Below, piece after piece: positions 24,811 to 33,538 of a DNA stretch of 64,000 nucleotides; the stretch's first letter is position 1, and every line of letters begins with the position of its first letter. The position numbers and the translations under genes are program-made. Origin of the DNA: Actinoplanes sp. DH11 (GTDB lineage Bacteria > Actinomycetota > Actinomycetes > Mycobacteriales > Micromonosporaceae); NCBI RefSeq assembly GCF_020873875.1, contig NZ_JAHWGU010000002.1, positions 1 to 64,000 on the forward strand, given 5' to 3'. The notes beneath the pieces are model-generated. The model did not search any database. It was not told where the DNA came from and worked only from the letters and a program-made list of their open reading frames with translations.

Positions 24811-25687
24811 TCGGATCGGCAGCCACGACCTGCTCCTCGTCACGCTCGACACGCTGCGCTACGACGTGGCGGCCGCCTGCCTGGCGCACGGTCGCACCCC
24901 GCAACTGGCCCGGGTGCTGCCCGGCGGCGTGTGGGAACGGCGGCACACCCCGGCCAGCTTCACCTACGCCGCCCACCACGCCTTCTTCGCCGGGTTCCTG
25001 CCGACACCTGTGACACCCGGACCGCATGAACGGCTCTTCGCCGCCCGGTTCGCCGGCAGCGAGTCCAGCGGCCCCGGCACCTGGGTCTTCGACGCCGCGG
25101 ACCTGCCGTCCGGCCTGGCCGCCGCCGGGTACCACACGGTCTGCCTGGGCGGCGTCGGCTTCTTCAACCCGGGCGCCCCGCTCGGCCGGGTGCTGCCCGG
25201 GCTGTTCGCGGAGGCACACTGGGAGCCCGCCTTCGGGGTGACCGCGCCGGCCTGCCTCGACGCGCAGACCGACCGCCTCACCGAGATCATCAACCGGCTG
25301 CCGGCGGAGCGGCCGCTGTTCACGTTCGTCAACGTGGCCGCACTGCACCAGCCGAACCGGCACTACCTGCCCGGCGCCGAGACCGACTCCCTGGCCAGCC
25401 ACGCGGCCGCCCTGGAATACGTGGACCGCACCCTCGGCCGCCTCTTCACCCTGGTCACCAGCCGTGGCCGGCCCTGCCAGGTGATCATCTGCTCGGATCA
25501 CGGCACCCTCTACGGCGAGGACGGCCACACCGGGCACCGCGTCGCCCACGAACACGTCTGGACCGTCCCGTACGCCGACTTCGTCCTCCCCGCCCACCCC
25601 ACTCCCGCGCACCCCGCCCCACCGCAGCCCGCCTCGGCGGAGTCCGCTCAGCCCGCCCCGACGCAGCCCGCCAAGGACCAGCCGTGA
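24803..25687 (+). CDS. STM4013/SEN3800-family hydrolase (sulfatase superfamily)
   Basis: 294 residues from ATG 24803, overlapping the previous gene by eight bases. LLLVTLDTLRYDVA supplies the metal-binding Asp and the nucleophile-position Thr of the alkaline phosphatase/sulfatase superfamily; VNVAALHQPNRHYLPG, VIICSDHGTLYGEDGHTGHRVAHEHVWTVPY supply the DHG and His metal ligands. HTPASFTYAAHHAFFAGFLP is typical of the STM4013 family. It is probably a phospho- or sulfo-ester hydrolase or transferase without formylglycine (no CxPxR). The last 30 residues are a Pro/Ala-rich tail. Substrate unknown. Confidence 0.87.
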   Translation: MRDRIGSHDLLLVTLDTLRYDVAAACLAHGRTPQLARVLPGGVWERRHTPASFTYAAHHAFFAGFLPTPVTPGPHERLFAARFAGSESSGPGTWVFDAADLPSGLAAAGYHTVCLGGVGFFNPGAPLGRVLPGLFAEAHWEPAFGVTAPACLDAQTDRLTEIINRLPAERPLFTFVNVAALHQPNRHYLPGAETDSLASHAAALEYVDRTLGRLFTLVTSRGRPCQVIICSDHGTLYGEDGHTGHRVAHEHVWTVPYADFVLPAHPTPAHPAPPQPASAESAQPAPTQPAKDQP

Positions 25688-26988
25688 ACCTCGACGACTC
25701 CCCCTACCAGGGCTACCTCTACGCGTACCCGCACAAAACCGCCTACCGCGCCCTCGACCCCCGCCCCTTGCTCACCGATGTCTGGGCGGGCGAACAGCAG
25801 AACAGCCTCTTCGGGTACGTCCACCTGCCGTTCTGTGAGATGCGGTGCGGTTTCTGCAACCTGTTCACGCGCGCCAACCCGCCCGCCGAGCAGGTCACCG
25901 CGTACCTCTCCCAGCTGCGCCGCCAAGCCACCGCCGTCCGCGCCTCCCTCGCACCGGACGCGTCCTTCTCCCGGCTCGCGATCGGCGGCGGCACGCCGAC
26001 GTACCTGACCGCGCCGGAACTGGAGGAACTGTTCGGCATCGTCGGCGAGGCGTTCGGCGCGGGGCCGGTGCCGCTGTCGGTGGAGACGTCACCGGCCACC
26101 GCGACCCCTGACCGGCTGGCCGTGCTCGCCGCGCACCACACCACCCGGGTCAGCATCGGGGTGCAGAGTTTCGTGGAGGCCGAGGCGCGCGCCGCCGGCC
26201 GCCCGCAGCGGCTCACCGAGGTCGTCGCGGCCCTCGACGCGATCCGGGCGGCGCGGATCCCGGTGCTCAACGTGGACCTGATCTACGGCATCGACGGGCA
26301 GACCGCCGCGAGCTGGCAGCACTCCCTGGACGAGGCGCTGCGCAGGCGGCCCGAGGAGCTGTACCTGTACCCCCTTTACGTCCGCCCCCTCACCGGCCTC
26401 GGCCGCCGTGCGCACGGTCGCGCCGACTGGGACCGGCAACGCCAGGAGCTGTACCGGCAGGCCGTCGTCGTGCTCACCGACGCCGGTTACGTGCAGCACT
26501 CGATGCGCCAGTTCCGGCGCACCGGCGCCCCGGAACCGGACGGCCCCGATTACTGCTGCCAGGACGACGGCATGGTGGGGCTGGGGTGCGGCGCGCGGTC
26601 GTACACGACGGAGCTGCACTACTCGTTCGACTACGCCGTGTCGGTGACCGAGGTCCGCGCGGTCATCGACGATTACCTGTCCCGGCCCGCCGACGACTTC
26701 CGGTACGCCGAGATCGGCTTCCACCTGGACGCCGTGGAACAGCGTCGCCGCTGGCTGCTCAAGTCCCTGCTGCGCGCCGACGGCATCGACGCCAATGCCT
26801 ACCTGACTCGTTTCGGCACCACCCATCACGACGACTTCCCGCAACTGAGCGTCCTCGTCGACCGCGGCTGGCTGGACGACGGCCGGGTCCGGCTCACCGC
26901 GGACGGTCTCGCCCACTCCGACGCGATCGGCCCGTGGCTGGTGTCCGGCCAGGTCCGGGCGGCGATGGGAGCGTACGTTCTCCGATGA
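25684..26988 (+). CDS. STM4012-family radical SAM protein (HemN-like)
   Basis: 434 residues from GTG 25684 (GTGA overlap with the previous stop). The FeS-SAM motif CEMRCGFCNLF (CxxxCxxC) is at about residues 52-59, preceded by GYVHLPFC as in coproporphyrinogen dehydrogenase HemN. LAIGGGTPTYL, VSIGVQSF, NVDLIYGIDGQT and the HemN C-terminal-like domain (GLGCGARSYT) are conserved. It is annotated in other genomes as coproporphyrinogen-oxidase-like, but heme genes are absent here and the context is the STM401x cassette, so the substrate is probably different. Confidence 0.9.
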   Translation: MNLDDSPYQGYLYAYPHKTAYRALDPRPLLTDVWAGEQQNSLFGYVHLPFCEMRCGFCNLFTRANPPAEQVTAYLSQLRRQATAVRASLAPDASFSRLAIGGGTPTYLTAPELEELFGIVGEAFGAGPVPLSVETSPATATPDRLAVLAAHHTTRVSIGVQSFVEAEARAAGRPQRLTEVVAALDAIRAARIPVLNVDLIYGIDGQTAASWQHSLDEALRRRPEELYLYPLYVRPLTGLGRRAHGRADWDRQRQELYRQAVVVLTDAGYVQHSMRQFRRTGAPEPDGPDYCCQDDGMVGLGCGARSYTTELHYSFDYAVSVTEVRAVIDDYLSRPADDFRYAEIGFHLDAVEQRRRWLLKSLLRADGIDANAYLTRFGTTHHDDFPQLSVLVDRGWLDDGRVRLTADGLAHSDAIGPWLVSGQVRAAMGAYVLR

Positions 26989-27866
26989 CCGATCTGTATG
27001 TCCTTTACCGGGGACCGCTCGCGAGTTGCAACTACGACTGCCCGTACTGCCCGTTCGCCAAGCGCGTCGACCCGCCGGACCTGTTGCGCGCCGACCGCGC
27101 CGACCTGGAACGGTTCACCGACTGGGTCGCGGCCACCATCGACCGCCGGCTGTCGGTGCTGTTCACGCCGTGGGGCGAAGCCCTGACGCGGTCCTGGTAC
27201 CGGGACGCCGTCGTCCGCCTGTCGCACCTGCCGCACGTGGCCCGGGTAGCCGTCCAGACCAACCTGGCCGCCCGCACCGCCTGGCTCGCCGACGCGAACC
27301 CGCAGGTCGCGGCGCTGTGGGCGACGTACCACCCGGGTCAGGTGACCCGCGACCGCTTCCTGGCCCGCTGCCGCAGCCTGGACGACCTGGGCATCCGTTA
27401 CTCCGTCGGCGTCGTCGGCCTCCCCGACCACCACGACGAGGCGGTCGCCCTCCGGGCCGCTCTGCCGCCCTCCGTCTACCTGTGGGTGAACGCCGCCGAA
27501 GGCCACCTTTACACCCCCGACGAGGAACGCCGCTGGACCGCCCTGGACCCGCGTTTCGGTGACAGCGTCCGCCCGCACCTGTCGCTGGGCCAGTCCTGCC
27601 ACGCCGGCGAGACGGCGATCTCGGTTCTCGGTGACGGCACTGTCCGGCGCTGCCATTTCATCAAAACCCCCATCGGCAACCTTTACGACGGCACCTGGCG
27701 GACTGCCCTGCGGCCACGCCCCTGCACCAACGCGATCTGCGACTGCCACATCGGCTACGTGCATCTCAAGCCCTTACAGCTACGCGACGTGTACGCCGAC
27801 GGCCTCCTCGAACGCATCCCCCATGCCTGGCCCTCTTCCCTCCCCGATCTGCCGTTGCCTTCCTGA
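26985..27866 (+). CDS. STM4011-family radical SAM protein
   Basis: 293 residues from ATG 26985 (ATGA overlap). The radical SAM motif CNYDCPYCPFAKR is at about residues 15-22. The C-terminal part holds further cysteines (SLGQSCHAGETAIS, TVRRCHFIKTPIGNLYDG, PCTNAICDCHIGYVHL) that look like an auxiliary FeS cluster of the SPASM/twitch kind. Such proteins modify peptides or small molecules. It is the last gene of the cassette; its stop is three bases from the stop of the convergent DUF6745 gene. Confidence 0.9.
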   Translation: MTDLYVLYRGPLASCNYDCPYCPFAKRVDPPDLLRADRADLERFTDWVAATIDRRLSVLFTPWGEALTRSWYRDAVVRLSHLPHVARVAVQTNLAARTAWLADANPQVAALWATYHPGQVTRDRFLARCRSLDDLGIRYSVGVVGLPDHHDEAVALRAALPPSVYLWVNAAEGHLYTPDEERRWTALDPRFGDSVRPHLSLGQSCHAGETAISVLGDGTVRRCHFIKTPIGNLYDGTWRTALRPRPCTNAICDCHIGYVHLKPLQLRDVYADGLLERIPHAWPSSLPDLPLPS

Positions 27867-27869
27867 CGG

Positions 27870-29027
27870 TCAGGTCTGCACCAGCGGGTGGTACTCCGCC
27901 TCGGTCAAGCCGAACGTCCAGGCCACGCCTTCACGGGCGGTCCGGGTGCTCGGCGGCACCCGCAGCCAGTAGATGCGGCTCGTGCCGTCCGGTTCCGGTG
28001 TCGCATTGACCACCTCCACCATGACCAGTGGCTCGTCCCCGGGCAGGTCCAGAAACCACAGGGTGCCGGTGGCGTCCGAGCCCAACTTGCGGGCGCCGGC
28101 GTCCCGCAGATAACGGTCGTACCCGTAGTGCTCCAGCATGACCCGGCGGATCTCGGCGTTCTCCTCAGTGCGGATGCGCTCCACGGTGAGGGTCGGCAGC
28201 TCGGTGGCCAGCTGCGCAGGGATCGGCATGCCACGCCAGGCCCACAGACCGTACCCATCCGGGTATTCCAGGGCCGCGCCCTCACCGCGATGCAGACGGC
28301 CGACGTTGTCGCGGGTCACCAGGCGGGGTCGCTCGGTCAGCACCGCGGCCCGCTCCCCCGGCCACCACCAGCCGGCGGTCCGGGCGACTGCCGCCAGCCC
28401 GGCCAGGCCCGTCATCAGACCGGCCTGGGGGCACAGCCTGTCGGCGGCGTCGAAGGTGGACAGCCACGCCCCGTCGAACTGCCCGTAGACCGCGTCCAGC
28501 ATCCTCGACCGCACCGCCCGGCCCGCCTCACCCGGCAGGTCGGCGACCACGTCCTCGCCGAGGCGCGTCCGCAGCCGGCCCGCGACGAGCTCCATCGCGA
28601 GGGCCCAGGCCCGCCGTCCCGCCGCCGAGCCGAGCTGCGCCCAGCCGTCGGCACCGAGCTCCGCGGCGGCCGCGTTGCGGGCCGTCGCCCACGGCTCCGT
28701 CCGCACCCGCCGGCGCAGTGACGCACCGGCCCGCTCACCGGGCACCCAGCCCTGCCGGCGCAGCTCGTCGTGCGCCTCGGCGAACCATCGGGGCGCGTCC
28801 GGGCCGGGCACGTCCGCCCCGGTCAGCAGGGCCGCGGCCGCCGCCCCGGCACGTGGCGAACCGAACCAGTACATCCGGTCGGGCGCCTCGGCACCGGCAA
28901 GCCGGTAGGCCTGCCGCACCCCGTCCTCCGCGGCCGCCCGATCAGCGGCTTCGGTCTCGAGGGCGGCGGCGAGCCACTGGTCCTCGACTGCTGCGGCCAT
29001 CGCCTCTTCGGCGTGCGTGAGTCGCAT
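27870..29027 (-). CDS. DUF6745 protein
   Basis: 385 residues. The N-terminal half is Ala-rich and helical (DQWLAAALETEAADRAAAEDGVRQAYRLAG...RMYWFGSPRAG); the C-terminal half holds ALEYPDGYGLWAWRGMPIPAQL, RTEENAEIRRVMLEHYG, YLRDAGARKLGSDATGTLW and EPLVMVEVVNATPEPDG, the signature of DUF6745. No catalytic role is known. It forms a pair with the 105-residue gene upstream (14-base gap) as is usual for this family, and is convergent with the radical SAM operon. Confidence 0.8.
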   Translation of the reverse strand: MRLTHAEEAMAAAVEDQWLAAALETEAADRAAAEDGVRQAYRLAGAEAPDRMYWFGSPRAGAAAAALLTGADVPGPDAPRWFAEAHDELRRQGWVPGERAGASLRRRVRTEPWATARNAAAAELGADGWAQLGSAAGRRAWALAMELVAGRLRTRLGEDVVADLPGEAGRAVRSRMLDAVYGQFDGAWLSTFDAADRLCPQAGLMTGLAGLAAVARTAGWWWPGERAAVLTERPRLVTRDNVGRLHRGEGAALEYPDGYGLWAWRGMPIPAQLATELPTLTVERIRTEENAEIRRVMLEHYGYDRYLRDAGARKLGSDATGTLWFLDLPGDEPLVMVEVVNATPEPDGTSRIYWLRVPPSTRTAREGVAWTFGLTEAEYHPLVQT

Positions 29028-29041
29028 CCCCCGTACCCCTT

Positions 29042-29359
29042 TCAGTCCGCGACCGGACGGAACGCGCCCGGGATGTATTCGCGCTGCCGCACCACGCGGT
29101 AGTGCCCGGCAGGCAACGAGATCGGGCCGTGCTCCTCATGCGTGACCCGCCCGTGCGTCGGCACCTCGACGAACATCGCCTCCGGATCGTCGACATCGGC
29201 GAGCAGCTGAAGCCCGGGCCCGCCGACCACATGCGCATGTCCGGTCGCCTCGCCCCGCGCCAGCACCATGCGCCCACGCCGATCGCGCGGCACCGGAGCG
29301 CAGACCGGCACCGCGGCCTGCTCCACCGGAACGATCAGCACATCACCCTGCCGATACAT
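29042..29359 (-). CDS. Small partner protein of the DUF6745 gene
   Basis: 105 residues, MYRQGDVLIVPVEQA...MVLARGEATGHAHVV...VTHEEHGPISLPAGHYRVVRQREYIPG. Small all-beta protein with conserved EATGHAH. The family is often encoded next to DUF6745 proteins. It has no recognised enzymatic motif and no signal peptide. Confidence 0.7.
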   Translation of the reverse strand: MYRQGDVLIVPVEQAAVPVCAPVPRDRRGRMVLARGEATGHAHVVGGPGLQLLADVDDPEAMFVEVPTHGRVTHEEHGPISLPAGHYRVVRQREYIPGAFRPVAD

Positions 29360-29455
29360 CAGAACCCTGCCGATTCATGAGACCTCCGCTGCTCGCCGAC
29401 TGCCGCTGGCACCGTATCGCCGGGGTACGACGTTTTCCCCGGCCCTCAGAGAGGC

Positions 29456-29872
29456 CTATGAGAGATGACAGACTGCCTCGAGGTTGATTCCGTGCGGGTC
29501 GAGGACGAACGCGCCGTAATAGTCGTCGTGGTATTCGGGATGGACCGCCGGCGCCAGCAGTGAGGTGGCGCCGGCCTCGGTGGCGGCTCGATGGAAGGTG
29601 TCCACGTCGTCGCGGCTGTCGACGGTGAAGGCGAGATGCATGTTCGTGCCCACGGTGCCGCCGTCGATGAGCCAGAAGTACGGTTTGACCTCGGCCAGCC
29701 CGAACCCGGTCATGGCTGTCGGCTGGTTCGGGGTCGCGTTCGGCGGGATCTCGAGCATCTTCGTGATCCCGATGACGGCCAGCACCGGCTCGTAGAAGGC
29801 CACAGCGGCGGCGAGGTCGGGCACGGCGATGTTGAGGTGGTCGATCCGGGATCCCGAACGGTCAAGAGTCAT
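29456..29872 (-). CDS. VOC (glyoxalase/bleomycin-resistance) superfamily protein
   Basis: 138 residues with two beta-alpha-beta-beta-beta modules: IDHLNIAVPDLAAAVAFYEPVLAVIG at the N-terminus and HLAFTVDSRDDVDTFHRAATEAGA, YYGAFVLDPHGINLEAVCH at the C-terminus, giving the metal ligands His and Glu. It could be a lyase, dioxygenase or drug-binding protein; the substrate is not evident. Confidence 0.87.
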   Translation of the reverse strand: MTLDRSGSRIDHLNIAVPDLAAAVAFYEPVLAVIGITKMLEIPPNATPNQPTAMTGFGLAEVKPYFWLIDGGTVGTNMHLAFTVDSRDDVDTFHRAATEAGATSLLAPAVHPEYHDDYYGAFVLDPHGINLEAVCHLS

Positions 29873-30005
29873 GATGCCAGCGTTCCCGCGATAGCGGACA
29901 TGGAGTGGCCGCGACCCGCCGGCCAGCCCGGTGTGTTGATTCCCGTGCGGTCGCCGAACCCGCGGATCTGTCGCTGTCCTGGCGGTTCTCCGCAGCTCGG
30001 ATCCA

Positions 30006-30698
30006 TCAGGTGGTGGTTGTCGTCGTCACGGCGATCGCCACGGCGGTGCTGGATGCGGCGATCGCCGCCGCGGTCCTGGTGACAGCGGTGCTGACGGCCG
30101 CCGCACCCCAGTTGCCGCTCTCGAGTTGCTTGGCCCGCTTGGCGACGTCACTCGACCAGGCGAGTTGGGGGCGCAGGGCAGGCAAGGCACCGCTGGCGGA
30201 GAGCAGAGCGGTCAGCGCGGCCGTCCGCGCGTCGGGTTCCGCACCGTCGACCAGCACGGCACGGATCTTGCGGCGCAGCTCCTGTTCGTGCTCCGCGTCG
30301 GCGGCGGGCAGCCGGGTCGAACGGAACAGGCCCAGCACCCGTTTGGTCTCTCGCCGGATGAGACCGCGCTCGATGAGACGCTCGGTCACCGGGTTCCAGA
30401 GCCGGCTGCCGATCTCGATCAGCAGCGTCTGCGCGCTTCGCGGCTTGCGGGAGACCCTCTCGAACGCCTCCTGCAACAATGGATCACCCAACGGCTCGGT
30501 GCCTGTCGCGTGCACCTTCGGGTCGGTCAGCCAGGACCGCCCTTCGTCATCGCTCTCGATGCGGCCGCGCAGCGCCAGATCGACGAGCACGGCACCGCCG
30601 AGCGTGTAGGACAACGTGCCGGCACCGGCCGGCACGCCCGTCTCGTCGTCCAGCAGGAGGAGCGCCAGGTCTTCGACGAGCAGCATGTCGTTCTGCAT
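30006..30698 (-). CDS. GPP34 (GOLPH3/Vps74-like) protein
   Basis: 230 residues from ATG 30698, two bases after the stop of the response regulator. MLLVEDLALLLLDDETGV, YTLGGAVLVDLALRGRI, DPLLQEAFERVSRK, LWNPVTERLIERGLIRRE and RLPAADAEHEQELRRKIRAVLVDG are the GPP34 signature, related to the eukaryotic phosphoinositide-binding Golgi protein GOLPH3. The C-terminal 30 residues are Ala/Thr-rich and end in a run of threonines. Function in actinomycetes is unknown; its position in a two-component operon suggests a membrane-linked role. Confidence 0.87.
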   Translation of the reverse strand: MQNDMLLVEDLALLLLDDETGVPAGAGTLSYTLGGAVLVDLALRGRIESDDEGRSWLTDPKVHATGTEPLGDPLLQEAFERVSRKPRSAQTLLIEIGSRLWNPVTERLIERGLIRRETKRVLGLFRSTRLPAADAEHEQELRRKIRAVLVDGAEPDARTAALTALLSASGALPALRPQLAWSSDVAKRAKQLESGNWGAAAVSTAVTRTAAAIAASSTAVAIAVTTTTTT

Positions 30699-30700
30699 GG

Positions 30701-31303
30701 TCACAACCAATCGTGTTCGCGAGCGTAACGAGCCGCGTCGTGGCGGGTCTGCGTCTGTGTTTTCTGCATCGCATTGGAGAGGTAGTTGCGCACCGTTCCC
30801 TGCGCGAGGTGCAGGCGTGCGGCGATGTCGGCGACCGAGTAGCCCTCCCCGGTCACGCGCAGCACGTCGAGCTCGCGGTCGGTGAGCGGGCAGTCGTCCA
30901 TCACGGCGAGCGCGGAAACGTCCGGGTCGATCCACCGCTTGCCTTCATGCAGTTTCGTGATGACGGCGGTGATGTGCGCCGGCTCAGCGGACTTGGTGAC
31001 GAAACCTTGCACACCGAGCCGCAGTGCCTTGCGCAGAACACCCGGCCGGGCGTGCCGGGTCAGCATGAGGATGACCTGCTCGGGCCGCTCGCGCCGGATC
31101 TCCGCCACTGCACCGAGCCCGTCGACGTTGGGCATCTCCAGGTCGATGACCAGAACATCGGGCCGATGCTCGAGGGTCGCCCGCACGGCTGCCGCACCGT
31201 CGTCCGCCTCGGCGAGGACGGTGACGTCCCCCTCCAGCGGAAGCAGAGCAGCCAGCGCCTTTCGCAGCAACGCCTCGTCGTCGGCCAGCACCACGGTCGT
31301 CAC
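30701..31303 (-). CDS. NarL/DesR-type response regulator
   Basis: 200 residues from GTG 31303. Receiver domain with acidic pocket DDE near residue 10, phospho-acceptor Asp in VLVIDLEMPNVDG near 54, and Lys in VTKSAEP near 104. LuxR-type helix-turn-helix at the end (LTDRELDVLRVTGEGYSVADIAARLHLAQGTVRNYLSNAM). It pairs with the DesK-like kinase encoded 76 bases upstream and likely binds the repeated operator in front of the divergent ABC exporter. Confidence 0.92.
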   Translation of the reverse strand: MTTVVLADDEALLRKALAALLPLEGDVTVLAEADDGAAAVRATLEHRPDVLVIDLEMPNVDGLGAVAEIRRERPEQVILMLTRHARPGVLRKALRLGVQGFVTKSAEPAHITAVITKLHEGKRWIDPDVSALAVMDDCPLTDRELDVLRVTGEGYSVADIAARLHLAQGTVRNYLSNAMQKTQTQTRHDAARYAREHDWL

Positions 31304-31379
31304 CGCTCACCTCCCGTCCTCGATCCGGCCTTGCCGCCGCACGTCATCCTCGCCACCAACCATGTCCGGGCATCGGGTC

Positions 31380-32531
31380 TCATGGTTCGCGCCGGTCTCT
31401 GCCCGGTGGGAACGACGCGGCTGTCACGAATTCGTCGGCGTTCTGCGCGACGGTGAGCTCGCCGCCGTCCTCGGCGACCCGGCGGCGCAGGGTGGCGAGC
31501 CCTCGCAACTCGGCAGGCCCCTCCCCCTGTACGCCGTCGTTGATGATGGCGATGCCGGACGCGGTGAGCATGATCCGCACCCGCGTCGCCTGCGCGTGAC
31601 GAAGGATGTTCGTCGTCGTCTCGCGCAGGACCTGGCCGAGCATCTCGCTGGAACCGGGGCCGACCTCTCCGTCTCGGACCACCCCCACGGTGATGCCGGC
31701 CGCCTCGAAGAGGTTCTTCGCGTTCTCCAGCTCCGCCGAGAGGTTGAGCCTGCGCTGCGCATACGCCAGTTCCTTGGTCTGCATGATGGTGTCGCTGACC
31801 AGGCCGTGTATCTCGCGCAGCTCCAGCTCGGCGCGGTCCGGATCAGCGCGGATCAGCCGCTGGGCGAGCGCGATCTTCAGTTTGACGACGTGGAGGGTGT
31901 GGCCCTGGATGTCGTGCAGATCGCTGGCGAACCGGACACGCTCGCGAGTGACGGCCAGCTCCGCCTCGCGCTGCCGGGACTGCTCGAGGTCGCGGACGAG
32001 GTCGTAGAACCGCTCGTTGGGAAACTGCAGAGCGGTCACCACGACGGTGACGCCGGCGGGGACGAGCAGATAGGTGATCAGATCGCCACGCATATCGTCA
32101 GTGACGAACAACAGCCGTGCCGCACCGACCAAGGCGACGTAGGAGACGAGGGCGACGGCCGCCGCGGCGCGGTGGCGGGGCACTCGGGGAACGACGAGGG
32201 AGCCCACCACGCAGAGCCCCCAGAACGCATTGGGGCTGTCGGTCAGCAGGGCTCCGAACGGCCACACCATGGACGTGACCGCCAGGCACGGATAGGCCAC
32301 ACGGGGCCGGATCAGATCGCCCGCCGCCCATCTCTCGGACGCCACCAGGGCGGCGACCACGCCCAGGCCCAGGATCAACGCCTCCGGCCAGGTGTCGGCG
32401 TCGAGCGCCACCACGAGGAGGCCGGCGACGGCGAGGATGGGGAGTATCAGCATCACATTGAGCCGGTGCAGCCGTCCTCGCGTCGCCTCGGTGATCTGGC
32501 CCCCCGCGATCTGGACCTGGCTCGATTTCAC
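31380..32531 (-). CDS. DesK-type sensor histidine kinase
   Basis: 383 residues from GTG 32531. Five or so membrane segments fill residues 25-160. The HisKA_3 motif is RVRFASDLHDIQGHTLHVVKLK (phospho-acceptor His in LHD), and the ATP-binding part is short (VLRETTTNILRHAQATRVRI, GLATLRRRVAEDGGELTV). The arrangement is that of DesK, which senses membrane state. It is divergent from the ABC exporter genes with a 109-base gap. Confidence 0.9.
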   Translation of the reverse strand: MKSSQVQIAGGQITEATRGRLHRLNVMLILPILAVAGLLVVALDADTWPEALILGLGVVAALVASERWAAGDLIRPRVAYPCLAVTSMVWPFGALLTDSPNAFWGLCVVGSLVVPRVPRHRAAAAVALVSYVALVGAARLLFVTDDMRGDLITYLLVPAGVTVVVTALQFPNERFYDLVRDLEQSRQREAELAVTRERVRFASDLHDIQGHTLHVVKLKIALAQRLIRADPDRAELELREIHGLVSDTIMQTKELAYAQRRLNLSAELENAKNLFEAAGITVGVVRDGEVGPGSSEMLGQVLRETTTNILRHAQATRVRIMLTASGIAIINDGVQGEGPAELRGLATLRRRVAEDGGELTVAQNADEFVTAASFPPGRDRREP

Positions 32532-32566
32532 CCTGCCAGTATTCGCGGGTCACGGCAGCGCAAACA

Positions 32567-32604
32567 GTGACACCACGTCACAAGACCCGATGACATCTCA
32601 TCAC
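32567..32604. promoter_or_regulatory. Direct-repeat operator between kinase and ABC exporter genes
   Basis: TGACA-N5-TCAC occurs twice, at 32568-32581 and 32591-32604, 23 bases apart. The first copy sits in the palindrome GTGAC-accac-GTCAC (32567-32581). Two same-face repeats in a divergent two-component/ABC promoter are what a dimeric NarL-type regulator would need. Confidence 0.5.
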
Positions 32605-32640
32605 TGCTGACGAAGCCCGCCGACTGGTGTCATCGAAGCC

Positions 32641-33522
32641 ATGACCAAGACCCCTGTCATCGAAGTCGACCGGCTGGATGTGCGCTACGGCGACTTCCAC
32701 GCCGTCAAAGACCTGTCCTTCCAGGTGCGGCACGGCGAGCTCTATGCGCTGCTCGGCACGAACGGCGCGGGCAAGACCTCGACGCTGGAAGTGATCGAGG
32801 GCCACCGCAAGCCCACCTCGGGCACGGTGCGGGTGTTCGGGCACAGCCCTGAGGACCGCCGCGCCGTGCGACCCCGCATGGGCATCATGCTGCAGGAGAG
32901 CGGCTTCTCCCCCGACCTCACGGTCCGTGAGTCGATCCGGTTGATCGGCAGTCTCAGCGGGCGCTCCGACGAGGTCGGCCGGGTGCTCGGCATCGTCAGC
33001 CTGACGGAGAAGGCCGGCACCAAGGTCTCCCAGCTCTCCGGCGGGGAGAAGCGGCGGCTGGACTTCGCGACCGCCGTCTTCGGGGCCCCTGAGCTGATCT
33101 TCCTGGACGAGCCGACCACGGGTCTGGACATCCAGTCCCGTGACGCCCTGTGGGACGCGGTGGACCGGCTCCGGGAGCAGGGCGCCACCATCGTCCTGAC
33201 CACGCACTACCTCGAGGAGGCGCAGCAGCGCGCCGACCGGATCGGGCTCATGCACCGGGGCACCTTCCACCGGGAGGGCACGGTCACCGAGCTGACCCGG
33301 ACCCTGCCTGCCGTCATCCGTTTCGCCTTGCCGGAGGCGGCCACGCCACCGCTGCACGCGGCGCGCGGGAGCAACGGGTCGTTCCTGGTCGAGACGTTCG
33401 AACTGCAGAAGGACCTGCACCTGCTGCTCGGCTGGGCGCACGACCACGACGTGGAGCTGAACGAGCTTCAGGCCGGTCCGACCCGGCTCGACGACGTCTT
33501 CCGTGCCATCGGCACCGCCTGA
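32641..33522 (+). CDS. ABC exporter ATP-binding protein (DrrA/NatA-like)
   Basis: 293 residues. Walker A GTNGAGKTS, signature LSGGEKRRLDFATAV, Walker B LIFLDEPTTGLD, H-loop TTHYLEEA. The C-terminal extension after residue 215 (DVFRAIGTA at the end) is typical of DrrA-type drug/antibiotic or sodium exporters. It forms the ATPase of a two-gene ABC-2 exporter and probably responds to the DesK/DesR-like pair on the other strand. Confidence 0.92.
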   Translation: MTKTPVIEVDRLDVRYGDFHAVKDLSFQVRHGELYALLGTNGAGKTSTLEVIEGHRKPTSGTVRVFGHSPEDRRAVRPRMGIMLQESGFSPDLTVRESIRLIGSLSGRSDEVGRVLGIVSLTEKAGTKVSQLSGGEKRRLDFATAVFGAPELIFLDEPTTGLDIQSRDALWDAVDRLREQGATIVLTTHYLEEAQQRADRIGLMHRGTFHREGTVTELTRTLPAVIRFALPEAATPPLHAARGSNGSFLVETFELQKDLHLLLGWAHDHDVELNELQAGPTRLDDVFRAIGTA

Positions 33523-33538
33523 GAAGGGGAACCACACC

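Noticed and set aside
25684..26988. Assignment of the HemN-like protein as heme-biosynthesis coproporphyrinogen dehydrogenase
   Set aside because: It is embedded in the STM401x cassette with no heme genes nearby; the radical SAM subfamily context favours another substrate.
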